A stretch of DNA of 64,000 nt from Loripinus fragilis (taxonomy: Eukaryota > Mollusca > Bivalvia > Lucinida > Lucinidae): NCBI GenBank assembly GCA_964019695.1, contig OZ026521.1:33019601-33083600 (forward strand), written 5' to 3'. Each line of letters begins with the position of its first letter. Positions within the stretch are counted from its first letter, which is position 1. Shown one piece after another: positions 13,601 to 28,600 of the stretch. The notes under the pieces are model-generated. The model saw only the letters and a list, made by a program, of their open reading frames with translations. It did no database searches and had not been told where the DNA came from. The translations under genes and the position numbers were made by a program.

Positions 13601-16600
13601 AGTATTCATGATTCTATGATCATTCCAAAAATTTAATTTATTGCTTATCTTTACATTTTATTATAAATATCTAATAAATAGAAATTGTTTTTAATTTTAA
13701 TTAATAGGAGATACAACAATTTTGAATTTAATATTAATCATATTAACGGTTTTGTTGGGGTGCAAAATGGAAAAGCGGAACAGCCAGTGCGAACACGACA
13801 GCCAATGGAGCAAACAAGAAGCTTGTTTGCACGTGCAACTCAGGTGTGGCTCACTGTCAATCACAACACCAGTGTCACATCTGGTGAATGAATTCGCAGT
13901 CCGAAGCGAATTGCACGGGCAAGTGAGCTTGGCAGTGTCAATCAAATTTTGTGTAGTTCATGAGGCTATGAACGGTTGCAAAATTCTAAAGATTCATTAA
14001 AAGCTTGCATTGAAAATGTAAATATTTATTCATTAATGCAGCATAAGTAATCAATCCAACACAGTTTAACTTAAAAGCACTTTTCCTACCTATAAACTTT
14101 ACAGTGCATTTTGCTTATCTTTTCTAGCGTCAGTGAATGCAAGTCATTTAGGAACTGAAGGGGACACCATTTTTACAACATCGGTTTATAATCTACCGAC
14201 TGATGAACAACTTGATTTTAGTCTTCAGTTTGGAGTGTCACCATCCTACCTGCTTGGAACCAAAAATCTGTTCTTCTTGAACGAAGGTAACAACTTTCTG
14301 TTCTAATGATAGGGTTATTACATAAAATTGCATCTGTGAATGTAATTACGCCATGTATTAAAATCAATAAACCACTAGTAAATTACACATTATGGTAACG
14401 TTATGAAATGAGGCCCATGGCGAAGTTGCATGCATTATATGGCATTTTTATACCAATTTAAACGGGATTTCAAAATTATTTAAGTGTCATATGAAATATA
14501 GAACTAATATCCGTGCTCTCATTTCTCTCACCTGTGGTTCATTCTAAGGCAATATTCTGTAGCCTGGTTCATGAGCCTTTTCTCGATATATCTATATATA
14601 TTTAGAGACATAAAATAAGCAGTCTAGAAATTCAGTTGTTGTTAGTTTGCTGTACATACGGTAAATAATTTAAAATTTCCAACACTCGTTACCTGCCAAA
14701 ATAGCTTAGACAAACAGTGCAGACCCAGATCAGACTGCTTCTGAAGAAGCAGTCTGATCAGGGTCTTCTCTGTTCGCTATTCTGACATGCATTCAGTGAA
14801 TTCCAGCCTTAATAACCAACATTTTATTTGAGAATGGAAAGAAAAGTGTCGGATATTTCTTGCTGGTATGTCTTTGTTCTAGTGCCCCATCCTCCTGATA
14901 TCATAGATTGGCATACAGCCAGTTAAGGAAAATTATTTTAGTAAAATTGCGATTATTTTTTTATCCATCAGTTTAACATGCGTTTTGTGTGCTTAAAAGA
15001 ACCGTCACATCGAGACGGTTCTTTTGAGTACCCACAACATATGTTTTGGTTGAGAAATAAGAAAAATAGTTTTCAGGTACGCACTCCTATCTGGGGACCT
15101 GGGTTGGTCTGTAATCTATCTGTAACTATATAGCATGTCCTGGTGATATTCACTTGAATTAAAAAAAAGTCGAAACATCTGTTAGTCAAATTAACCCTTT
15201 GTATACTGTAAACCCCTAAATGAGTACCTTTACAAACAGTTTTTGTTTGTTTTGTTTGTTTGTTTTGTTGCTGTACGTCCGAGTCAACAGCTATGGTCAT
15301 GGGGGACGGTCAGTTCACCTAACCACACTTTTTCCCTGGGCAAGCTTGAACATGCGGTTAACCAGTACTTCGTGCATATAATTTCACTTGTAAATGACAA
15401 CAACCATTCTTGAATAAATCAGCGGAAGGGAGGAGAATGACCGTAGAAATTATTTCATGATCAACTTCCACAAAAGTATGGGACTGGGCCCGGATCACTG
15501 GCGACCCCTGGATCTGCAGTCAGATGCGCATCTGTAGTCAAACACTTTACCAAATGCGCTACGCGGCCCGGCCTTACAAACAGTGAAGACCCGGATGAAA
15601 TGCAGTTTAATGTGGCATTTCATCAGGGTCTTCACTGTTTGTAAAGGTATAAAAGATCTTCAGACAAAATAATACATTTTTTTAAAGTATAATCTGACAC
15701 CCCTAGATAAATACAATGGACAATCCAAAGTATTGTATCAAACCTGAAGGAAGAATCCATTAGTATACTAGGGAAGCAGTCGATGGTACACCATCGCAAA
15801 TACCCTTTTATTTACCTATTACCTTTACCTATGGGTCAAGGTCACACAAAATGCTGCTCAGTACCTTCTACATGATGTGACCTATGCACCTGTGAATTTG
15901 CTCTGTCCAATGGTTAAGGAGAGATGCATTTACAAGAAAATACATTATATGACCTTAACCTTGTGGGCAAGGTCACACAAAATGTTGTCAAGTACCCTCC
16001 AAAAAATTATATGACCTATGCACCTGCAAAATTTGAAGTTGCTACGTCCAACAGTTTAGGAGAAGATGCATTTACAAGAAAGTACATTATATGACCTTGA
16101 CCTTGGGGTCAAGGTCAGACAAAATGTTGCCCAGTGCCCTCCACATCATGTGACCTATGCACCTGGGAAGTTTAAAGTTGCTATGTCCAATGGTTTTACA
16201 AGAAAATACATTATTTGAAGCTGTTACTTCCAGAAGTTTATGAGGAGATGCGTTTACAAGAAAATACATTATTTGACCTTTGACCTTGGGGTCAAGGTCA
16301 CACTAAAAGTCACCGAGTATCCTCTACATTATGTGATCTACGCATCTACAAAGTTTGAGGTTGCTACGTCCAACAGTTAAGGTAAAGATACAATTACAAG
16401 AAACGTGATACACAGACGGACGACGGATTGACTTTGGTACCAAATTTATATACCCTATTTTTCTAACGAAAAAGCGAAATAACAAAGGGTTAACAAATGT
16501 ATTTCTGCTTTTGTTATAAGTGATAATATTCTTATTGTTTATTGTTAACACTATTATATTTTGTTATCATAGATAGTGGTGAAGTGATCCTCCATTCCGA

Positions 16601-19600
16601 TCCGAGCCAAGAGTTCACTCAAGTTTTTGAAATGAGGATTTGTGTGAGGGATAGGAGAAATGAAGTCTGTGGAAACCTCACCATTTACTTCAGTAGGTCT
16701 TACTGGTTTACGTTCATGGGTGATGAAATTTAGAAAAAAAAGAAAATTAGTTATCCGAAAATATTCTTTATCTAGACCTATGCTGTCATATGATACATAT
16801 TGCTATGTTTCCTATCCAAGAAGAAAAAAACGTAAAGATCAAGAATTGATACAATCAAGTACCATACCTGATCCGACACACCATATGTGAAAGTGAAAAA
16901 AAACACGCAAAGGGAAAGTGAAAAAACTACGTGAAGGGAAAGTGAAAAAAACACGTGAAAACACAACACATAAGAGAGCCAAGAGGTCAGCCCTTTCCCA
17001 GCAGGTGATCACAAGGCTGCAAGGAACAGACAAGACAGCATAACAAATATAAACATGAAAGATAAATAACAAAAAGGATTCACAAACTAAACACCACCTT
17101 CGAATGGTCAGCAAACAAAATCGCTGGTGGGCTAATACATGGTTAATGGTACCAAATTTTATCCTCATGCTTATTTTGATAACCTCTGATGCTTATGACC
17201 CACAAGGGTTGGTGCGTTGTTAAGCATTAAATAAACAAAGTTGTGTACTATGGTAATCTGATCGCCTGTCAAAAAGGCCCAGACAAAAAGTGCAGACCCA
17301 GTCTGATCAGGGTATTCACAGTTTGCTATTCTGAAAAGCATAAAATTGTGAATTCCAGCCCTGATAACCCACATTTCATTTGAGGACAGAAAGAGAAATG
17401 AGCTGCGACATATGATTTCCAACAATGTGGCATTTTGACAAGTGTAGACTCAGATGAGCATGTGCAGCCTCCTTTAAAGCTTAGAAACTCTAAATGTTGT
17501 TCAGTCAGTAGCTTAACATTCATAGAATAATCAAGCAACTAGCAAAGGCTCTGATCAGACTGCGCATATGTGCAGGCTGGTCTGAGCTTTTGCTGGTTGC
17601 ACATACCTCATTGTTGGAAATCTCATGTCATGGCTCAAATGTGCTCGAAATTTTAGAGCATATGCATGTACCGTACTTGTGTTTTTCAGGTGGCTGTTTT
17701 CAAACTCCAACATGCATTGACCAATCCAACTATAACATGACAGATATGCATGAAGAAGGAGAGGAATTATTCACAATGATAGTTCCGAATGCCACAGATC
17801 AGTTCAGTGGACATATATTCAACAATCTGTTCTTTTCCATTGTCAACTCCGATCTTGATGTTTTCAATATCAATTCCGTAACTGGTAAGTATTACATGTA
17901 TTGGGTTTATTACATAGGCATCAGTAGTGATTCCTTAACCAGTTAGTGTTAAAAAAGTTAACTCTTAAAGCGCCAATCAGGGTGGCAGCAGAAGACATCT
18001 TTCCTAATTTTCGAAAAAAATATGGTATGGTATTTCAGCAGACGATTCTCATGAAATGATCATGCCTTATTTGTTATTTTTGAAAAAGCCAAAAAATTTG
18101 ACATTGTCTTCTGCTGCAAATTATAGGTGGCGCTTTATGGGTTTCACAGTTATTACATAGATATAGATCAGTATTGAATAAGGACCTATGATAAAGGAGG
18201 CAAGTTAGTGATCATAAAGTAATGAAGGACTTTTTTTTACTAATGAATTCTTCCATTCACCTGGAAAGTCCATTGTCCATATCAAGGGGTCACATATTAA
18301 AATTTCCAAATTAAGATGTACTTTAGTTCCTGAAGAAAACTCTTTATAGCGACATTCTATATAACAACAAAATTCTTTACAACGTCAATTGTTTTTGCAC
18401 AGATGTACCAGTTTAGCTTGAATTTGAATTCATTACAACAGAAATTCAGTTTAACCTAAAATTATTAGGGGACAAACCATGTCGTTGTTAAGAGGGTTGA
18501 CTGTACATGTAGTTTTTATCTTAGCAAACAGGCCCTGATAAAATGCCTTATTCTGTGCCATTGCTGTCAAAGTAACCATTTAGGGGTTTCCAGTATACAA
18601 AGGGTTAAGATATGTAATCTGACTAAAAGTCGTCCTGAAGGAGGTTGATTTCCATAACATATGAATTGTTCATTCTTTCAATGCACATGATTAAGTAGAA
18701 CTGACCTTGAGGTTATAAAACTTAAGTACATGTTCAAACTCAAAATAGTGCAATGATTGGCTGCCGCAAGCAACCAATCATTGTGCTTCATTTTGAGAAT
18801 GAACTCAAATTTTATAACCTCGAGGCCAGTATGTCATATGAAAATACACTGTTCATATATTTTACATGTGCTCGTATTCAACTAATGTAAATTCGGAAAT
18901 TTTCGTGAGAGTTTCATTTTCGTGAAACTTTGCAGAAGTTTCATGAGAATAAAACCCTCGCAAAATAGTAAAGTCACTCTGCCGTTTACTTATGTAGGTA
19001 TATCGTGCCCTAGTTGCGAAATTTTAACGTGGCAAATATGTCTTTTAATGCTAATCACGAAAATAAAATTCTCTCGAAAATTTTTGAATTTAGAGTATTC
19101 AATAGGGAGATAATTACAGATTGATCTACCTACCCTCAAATCTACACCTTTTCTGCTCAAAGCGTCACACCGGTGGTCCATGGTCATCAGAATCTGATAT
19201 TGTCACAAACTCAAGCACAATTATTTACTTTGCAGTATCATGTTTCAATTTCGTTTTACTGTCCATGTGCATCATCAAAGAATAAATAAAAGACTGGCAA
19301 CCTGGAAGAAAATTTTAAAAAATGAGAGGTTTGGATTTCAGATGAAAGTATTCCTCTACCCCAAAACAAGGATGACATTATTTAATAAATGAATTCAATG
19401 ATGTTTAATCAGTACAAGATCATTTCAACATGTATCTCATGCATGGTAGGGCAATTGTTTAATGGCCTTTTGTTAAACAGTGCATAGTAAAAAATGCTTT
19501 CTTATTTTTCTCACCAAAACAATTTTGTGGGTACTTAAAAGAACCGTTTCAATGAGGCCCAAAACATATGTGGCATTCCCTTATCATACTCACTTATGTT

Positions 19601-22600
19601 TTATGTAGAGCATTTACAGCAAAGCATCAGAATTGAGTGTCTTTTTTCATACATTAATTTCATAAGCATTGAAGACAAAACAAAATTAAAAAATATATGG
19701 AATTATTACTGTGAAAATGTCAGCTTATTTAAATAAAAATAACATTTTCACTTGCGCGAATAAAACTTACAAATATAGTTATTTCTGTGTCTCTATTTAC
19801 TAGATTTCATAAATCACTAATAGTCATCATATTCTTTCTAATTTGGTGTTTGCAAAAGGCTTTTTATTTATTGGTAAATGGGGAAAAGTTCACTCTATGT
19901 ATTGTGAATTAAACTGTGGTGGTGGAATAATGGGTTAATAAAGGTATTGTTTTCCATTGATTTTTACTGAAGTTTCCAGTCACTGTTGTAAGGTTACTTG
20001 AAAGAGATAAACAAGCGCATTTATGCGCCTAATAGCTTAGGCTGTTGTCTGTTCTAAGGCCCTGGTTCTGTTGGTGTTGATTCGTTGTTGATTGTTGCTC
20101 CCATTGTGGAGTTCTGTGTTTGTTCCATATTTTGTTGTGCATTGCTTTGTGTCCTTTCTAGTTTTGCAATCATCTTGATTGAGAAGAGATAGCCGGTTGC
20201 TTTACTTTGTTTGTCTTCCTGGTATCTTGTGATTATTATTTTTCTGTGGCTCTTCCTCATGGTGACATGGGTTGGTCTGCAGTATGTGAATATGGTATTT
20301 CCTGAACATACTCACTTGCTTCTTCTGTGTCAATTTGGTAACCTGTCATTTATAGGTCATTCATAGATCAGCTGCAAAATAATTCCAAAAGGTAGCATTT
20401 CCAACCAAAATTGCAATGTTTTGTAATAACAGACGAAATGTTCAAAAGTGTACTGAACAATGTATCCTTTATGTGAGTTACTTTACTTTTCTATCCTAAA
20501 GCCCATACGAAAAACAAATGCATCTTACTGATACATTCAAGAATATTCTAACATTTTTATAGACAATATAGATAAGGCCTGTGATTGTTGATACAACCAC
20601 AGAAAACATACGAAATATGAAACTTGTGCAAAATGCCCATGTATGATGATACACAAATATCCCAGTAAGCATGTAAAATTGGACCACTACGAGACATGTT
20701 TCATGTTTAATTGAACAGATTTGAATTTCCTTTTTTGCGGTTGCATATAAATAAAACAAACAAATTTTGCCTTTTTGTGCATAACGGACGTGTCCCTGGT
20801 ATTGCCAAATAGACAAGATGGCAATTTAAAGCATAGCCATAACACGGTGGCCCTAAATACATCCCCACCCCCTTTTTCTGATTTTAAGAGCTAAAACGGA
20901 TGTATCGTCTAAGAAAATGCATATTTAAGTGTGAAATTTTCTTTTAAGTTTAGAGACACACTCAGTCTACTATTAAAATGAGATACAGCCCATGTGTGCC
21001 TGTTTTTTTAGCTTGGAAACTTGGCTTAATACATTCTTCCATACAAGTGCAAAAATTGGTATCTCATGTATAAAATGTGTCTTGGAAGAAGATTGAAAAG
21101 TAAATTCCCAAAACTCACAGCCGACTCAATTTCTTAGATATTTAAAGTATCTATTAACGATCAAACTGATCACTAAATATTGCATTGAGTATTTTGCATG
21201 TAATTTAGTGTTGCTATGGAAACTGTAAACCCTAAAATTTGATGTTCAAGTCGCTTCCAAAAAGTAAACATCCAACTGGGATACTTTATTTATTAACAGA
21301 ACATACTTTAATTATCTATGTACAATATATAAAAGGTTTCAAGAGAAAAACTTCACATCTTTTAGAGAAATCGTTCGAGATAGATTTAGTACATTTCGTA
21401 TCAGACAGCATTTTTAAACGCTATAAATTTGACTACTCATCTTCAGAGACTGTTTCAAACCAGAGAAAATAAATTAAGAACTATTTTCTTGATGGCTGCG
21501 TATTCCTGGAGATCAGAATAACCCATGGAAATCAATTATTATCCAATATGACGAGAAATAAATGAGTAACGACATTTACAAATTTGTTCAAATAAACATG
21601 AAACACCTCTTGTATCTGTCTGCCAGCGAAATGCCATTCGGACCGATAGTGGCCAGAGATTGGATGCTGGCTGGGATCATGTTCATTAAATCCACAGTTG
21701 GATACACTTAATAAATTCATATAATCTGCACTCTCATGTTAGGTTCTCTATACAAAATTTGTTTCTCTGAGCTGTGGGAGTTCTGTGTTTGTCTTTGTTT
21801 TGTTATGAATTTCTTTTCCCTTACGGAAAAAATGCACTGCAGCGAACAATTTTCGTGAACAGCTAGCGAATACTCTGCGATTGTTCAGTAAACATAATCT
21901 TATATGGCTGACCAGTATTCATGAGATGTTCACTTTTCACATGCAAATTAGGTCTGCGGCGAATACTTTGAGTTAACAGCCTGCAAATATTCAGCGAATA
22001 TGTGGCGAACATGATTCAAGACAGCAAATTAAATATGCAGCGAATATCCTGCAAACATTCTGTGAATATGCGACGAACATGCATTTAAATATGTAAATTA
22101 AATATGCACCGAATATCTAGCGCTCTATCTGCGAATATTCTGCGAACATTTTAATTAAAAGTAAAACTAGCTGCTGCAATTATGTGGCGAACAATAATTG
22201 TGAATATCCTATAAACAAGCAGCAATCAATGATTTACACAAGTCAAATGATGTTAAACTCAAATAGTCAAAATTTATCTATTTTGCACTGACCTCAGCAA
22301 GCAACACCATGTGAGAATAATCAAAAGGTATCAACTCAAACACCATAGGAACAGAAAAACACATGAGAAGAGATTACATAACCTAAAGACTTTTCAACGT
22401 GTTGTCATTGTTGCATCATGGCAATTATGACAGCCATTTAATTGAAGAGTTTTAAGGGGAGATAATTTTGAATCTATCTCCCTAGTAAAAAATAAGATCT
22501 TTAGACTGAGAGCTATATGAGTTGAAGTTCCTTAGATGAACACTCCACGAATACATAAAAAGTTAAAGTCACTGTAACGAATATACAGCAAACAGTATCC

Positions 22601-25600
22601 AGAACTAAGTTCTTATTGCGAATACCTGGTGAATAATACCTTGTGCTTGAATTTTTTCTAAGTTTTAAAAGCTACTTTCTAAGCTGTGGATATGCAGCGA
22701 TTATTTGACAAGCTGCAAACATTCATCGATCATTTTTTTGCCTGATCAACTTTGTTCCCTGGGTATTCATGACAAGAAGTGAATATATAGTGAACAATTA
22801 CTGTGAACAATGCAGTTCGCAGCATATTCATCAGATATTCGCACAAAGACAGCTTTTCCATAAGGGTTGTATCCATTCTAGTTTAGCAATCATCTTGAAG
22901 AGGAAGAGAAAGCTGGTTGCTTTGCTTTTATTGTCTTACAGATGTATTGTTACTATAAATGTTCTGTGCCATGGGTTGTTCTGCAGTGTGTGATTGCCGT
23001 ATTTCCTGATCATACACATTTACTTACTTTGACCTTTTTTATACCTGTTTTTCCACATTTTCTATTTACAGGCAGTATCTTGACAAAGGGCAACATCACT
23101 GTCTACCCATCGTTTCCTACTATAGACCTCTCCATCACTGTTCAAGTGGGCAATCTGGAATCTTGTGATTATACATCTACCTGCAATATGTCAATGACTG
23201 TAGCCTTCACTAACTGGGTAAGTAGCTTCATGATTGACCAATCAGTTGTTTCATCTTATACAGACCCCCAGATAAGAGTTTGTAACTGACATATGTTGTT
23301 GGTACTCAAAAGAACCGTCTCAATGAGAGGGTTCTTTTGAGCACCTAGAAAACATGTTTAGAGCGATGGATAATAAAATTATCACACTTTTATGCTGCAA
23401 TCATTTGCTTAACTGGCCCTATGTTATATAGATGATCTAACATGGGTGCTCATGTATATAATTTAATAAATCAGTAGAAGAAAAGTGCTAAAATGAGAGA
23501 CGTATCAAGCATTTAACTACTTTTTCTCAAGGATTTTAATAAATTAAATGATACAGGAATCTATAAGTTAGATTCTATTTTATGCATCATATGACATGAA
23601 AGTTACTTTGAAATCACATAGTTGGCGCAAAAAAAAAAAGATTTTGTCATTATGTATGCAACGTTGTTATAGACGTCTCAACAAAATGTTGCAAATTATG
23701 TAAACCACCACTGGTTTAGGCCAGAATCTTTTTATTAGTTGATTTACGAAACCTTCTTCTGTAATTTTCCAGAAAGTAGAAAAAAAATTCTAAAATTATT
23801 TCTTTATTTTATCCATCGACTCTAAATATCTTTTGTTTCGTTGAAAACAATAAAATATTTTTGAGGTTCTGTTTGTGTATTTTTGAGAGTGACACTGTTA
23901 AAAGTGATTGTCCTATGCAGGAAAATAATGAAATATTTAAAGATTTGAAATATATAAAGATTTAGTACGGACTGTTGGTTTACTTTAATAATACAAGTTT
24001 TACTGTTTATTCTGGAGATATTAAAAAAGAAAAAACAACTCTGAAAAAAAAAAACAACTCTGAAAATCACCAGTCAATTGGTCATTTTCAGAGGTGTTTT
24101 TTCCTTTTTTTCTCACCCCCCCCCCCCTCCTCCCCCGACCCTAAATCTGAAAAAAATTCCCAAAAATCAACTGATAAAAAATATCTGGCCTTATCTATTT
24201 TAAAACATGACTTTATATCACCCTAGATGTGACATCATGTGATAAATACTTATATTTCTTTACATTAAAATTGATTTTATTTTTAATTGATGTCCAAGTG
24301 AAAGTTATACCTTTTTTTAATTAATATATACTCACTGTAGTCATACCACTACGGGCATTTGGGTCTCGTCACTTATTCCGGTGTTAAGGTAACTTTCTCA
24401 TCATGTTCAATTTCTTCATTTAACGACAGATAAACGCCCATAAATGCTGGGGTTCCGAATGATTTTTGTTCATCAAAATCACATTGTATTTTTTAGCTTT
24501 AAAATTATATGAAAACTTTAACGTTCGATGTCCAGGCATGAAATAACTAATTACGGTTTCGTCATCGTGGACAATTAATCAATGACAAAACCGTACAATT
24601 ATGACTAAACTGTATTTGACATTTTTTCAATATAATTGTAAAAACACACATTTAAAATTTGATTTTATCTCCGTTTTGACAAAACAACACAGAGGTTGCT
24701 TACTAGACTATGCAATCTCGAAGCAAACATATTGGAAAGTTCTCATTTTTGTCAGTTTTTATTTGAAGGTAATTTTACTATAACACCGGAGTGGGTGACG
24801 AGACCCAAATTGCCGTAGTGGAATGACTACAGTGATACTAGTATTGGGTGAACCAGTACTCTTTTCAGACACCTATAATGACTTAATACTAATGATTACA
24901 TGTCCCTTTAAGTATGTTTATAGGTTCCTTAATTGATTGACATTAGATACCATTTTCATTGAAAGTAAAGTATAGCTATAAAGAATCACCACCAAAATTG
25001 TGTCAAACCTTCGCACCACACCGTACAATAGGTCATTTTTAAAATCAACATTTCTCCAAGACCAGGACAACCAAAAATCAGGCTTAATCTGAATCTAGAC
25101 TACATTACACTTGAATGGTATTCCTGAATTAACGTTAGGATTTTTTTTTTCTAATTATTTATTTCACACCTCCACAAGATTCAAAATGTTTCACATATGA
25201 ATTAAACCTTTACATACTAATGGATTCTTCCCCTCAGGATTAAAACAATAAACTTAAGCTGTTCCATATATCCAGAGTTCATAGGTTTCAATTTCCAAAT
25301 AATATTGTACCTGGATTTCTTGTTTTTATCTTAGCAACGAATGATGTCCCTGATAAAATGCTGTGTTAATTATGCAGCATTTCATCTGATGTCTTTACTG
25401 TTTGCCAAAATATTTTTTAAGAACCACCAGTATACAAAGTGGCTTAGGCTGCTGTCCATTCTAAGGGAGTGGTTATGTTATTTTTTATTCATTGTTTATT
25501 GTTGCTCCCGTTTTGGAGGTTCTGTGTCTGTTTCTTGTTTTGCTGAGCAGTACTTTGTTTCCTTTCTAGTTTTGTAATTGTCTTGCTCTAGATGTGGAAG

Positions 25601-28600
25601 AGAGAGCTGCTGTTTGCTTTAATTACTTTGTCTTCCTGGTGTCGTATGGCTGTTCTTGTTCTGTGGGCTGTGGGTTTGTCTACAGTGTATGAATGTGGTA
25701 TTTCCTGATCATACTCACTTGTTTAATGGTTAAACAATACAGAGGAAACATCGAAATTGTTACATATTCTTTGTGTTAATATATTTTAGCCAATAACAAT
25801 TGACAACTTACCAGCTAACGTTACTGTGGATGAGGCAGAAATGGGCAGAAAACGACTGCTGGCTTTACAAACTGTGGATGGAAACAAAGAAGAAGAGGAT
25901 AATGTCACTTGCACCATGGCCAACAGTCAAGGGATATCTTTGTTTGAGTTGGAAGATAATGGCCAACACAAATCAAATTGTAAGTTAAACCTTTCCTTCA
26001 TAAATATAAATGACGTAGCCAGAACGCTGAAAAAGTTATATGCATCAAAGGGAGACTACTGGATCAAGCAATGATTCTCTTCAATTGCGTCCCTTTCCTT
26101 TCAAAATGGAATTTCTCTTAAAGGAAAGAATTTTTCTCCCTAGGGGAGGGAACCTCTGGGAGCGAATTATTTCCTTTAAGAATAGTTTCTTATGGTATGA
26201 TAAATCACTTTTACCACATTGGGTGACCTCCCTTGAATGTTACTTTTTTTTATTACGCACCTGCGTAACTGCATAATGGGAACAATGCCAATGAATATTC
26301 ATGCAAAGCACCACTGTAAACTTTCACATTTGTACATACAAAAAAATTACTTGTTGGGTCCACTAGTGAGGCCCTGGAATATCCCATATCCCTATAATTA
26401 TTTTGAAAGTATCCCATATCTCTAAAATAACAATGGCAAATATCCCTGAAATTCAGTAAGCATTGTATCCCCATATCCCTAAAATTGTTCCAAGTATCCC
26501 GTATCCCTTTAGATAATTACAAAAATATCCTGTATTCCCTTTAATTTTTTGGCCAATATCCCTGTATCCCAAAAAATCCTTCCAGGGCCTCACTAGTGTA
26601 GGATCATATCTAATCATATTTCTATAAGTGAGGGTCCGGATGGGGTATAATGATTAGTGAATAATGGCCCCTTTTATAATGAATAGTGAATAATGAGGCA
26701 AAAAAAGTTATGAATAGTGAATAATGAGAGCCTAAAGATTAATGAATAATCTTATTGTTTTAATGAATTGAATAAAAAATTAGTGAATAGTGAATAATCA
26801 GATTTCTTACTTTCTTACTTTTATGGAATAATTGGTCTTGTTTTAATGAATAACCCAAAATTTTAATGAGATGAATAATGGGCTAAATTTTTTAATGAAT
26901 AGTGAATACCAGACCCCCCCCCCCCCATCCAGACCCTCATAAGTAAACAGAGTAGACCCTGATTAGGCAGCTCTGTTTGCAAAAGTATTAAATGGCATCT
27001 CTATGAGGTAAAGGGTACAGAAATTTCTCCCTTTACAATCAATACAATAGTCTGGAAAAAAATCCTGGCACTGGAGATTTCGGTATGTATCACTTCGGCG
27101 AGCACAAAGGGACAATGAAATGATCTTATGGAGGCAAAAAGGACCATTATCTCATAAAAAGGTTCACTGCTTGTCCAAAAAATTTTAACAATGATTTCCT
27201 TCTGCCTTTGCATACTTTTCCAAAGAAAAGTTAGAGCTCTAGCCCTGATGGGTATGTCAGTATTAGGCCAGATTTTTTATTAGCTGATTAAATTTACAAA
27301 CCCTCCTACTGTAATTTTCTGGAAAGTAGAGAAAAAATAAAATTGTATTTCTAAACAAAATGTTTTATACTATCCATCGACTCTAAATATAAAGAAACAA
27401 ATAATATATTTTTGAGGTTCTGTCAGGTATTTTTGAGAGTGCCACTGTTAAAAGTGATTGTCCTGTCCAGATTTTTAAGAAAAATGATGAAATATTTAAA
27501 GATTTAATAGACTGTTGATGTTCACCTTACTAGTTTTCCTGTTTTTTCAGTCAACTGGTCATTTTCAGAGCTTTTTTTTCTTTTTCCGTCCCCACCCCCC
27601 CCCCCAGACCCTAAATCTGAATTTTTTTCTCGTAAACTAACTAATAAAAAAAAATCTGGCCTTATGCATTTAAAGGAATCTTTTGTGCATATGCAACAAG
27701 TGACAAAATTTGTATAATTAATTTAAGCTCCTAGTGGATTAGGCTGCTGTCCTTTCTAAGATGGTGTTAATGTTGCTATTGATAGGGTCAGTTGGCAAAG
27801 AAACTTTTCTGGAAAAAGAAACCAGTTATTTAAAATGCCACCTCGCACCCTCAGTTGGAGGTACTAGCATTGGTCTTTATCACTGAAGGATGATAATGTT
27901 CAGCTAAAATATATATTTTCCTGATAAGAATTTTCTCAGACAAACCAAATAAAAGACTTTCAGAAAAGATAGTTTTCTTCAGCAGAATTCCATTGTTTGC
28001 AATTTTTTCTACTGGTTTTTGAATTTTTGTCAATCAAAATTTTCGAAAAATGGTAAAAAACCAAAATCCAAACAGCCAATATGAACGCTGAGAGCCGATG
28101 AAGCAAACAAGAAACTTGTTTTGCATGTGCAATCAGTTGTGGGTCACTGTCAATCAACAACAGTGTCACTTTTGGTGAATGAATTCGATGTTCGAAGAGT
28201 ATATTCCATGGGCAAGTGAGCTTGGCAGCTGTCAATCATATTTATGTTTTTCATGGAGTTATGAATGTTGTAAAAATCTAGATTCATTAAAGGCTTGCTT
28301 TGAAAAATGTAAATATATATGAAAATGAAGCAAAATATCACAATTAAGCTTGTCATTTGCTGCATGCAATTTTGATTATATTATGAGATTTTTCCACTCT
28401 AGTACAATGAAGTTAAAATTGACTTATCAGAGTTGTTTTGTCTGTGCTGTTTGACGGCCCTAAAAAGTCTCCTAGCACTTTCATTTAATGCTCTTATTAT
28501 TCCAATCCACAGGATTGTGTGTACAATCTTTATTTATATGTTCTGGCAGATGATGCATTGATAAGTTGGGGTCTTACATGCAAATCAAACATATATGTGT

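Noticed and set aside
13697..14000. Three overlapping ORFs on both strands
   Set aside because: The second copy of this repeat at 28025-28310 does not conserve any of the frames.
20496..20816. Hydrophobic 106-codon minus-strand ORF
   Set aside because: AT-rich, no motif, no splice or polyadenylation context; hydrophobic composition is expected from T-rich codons.
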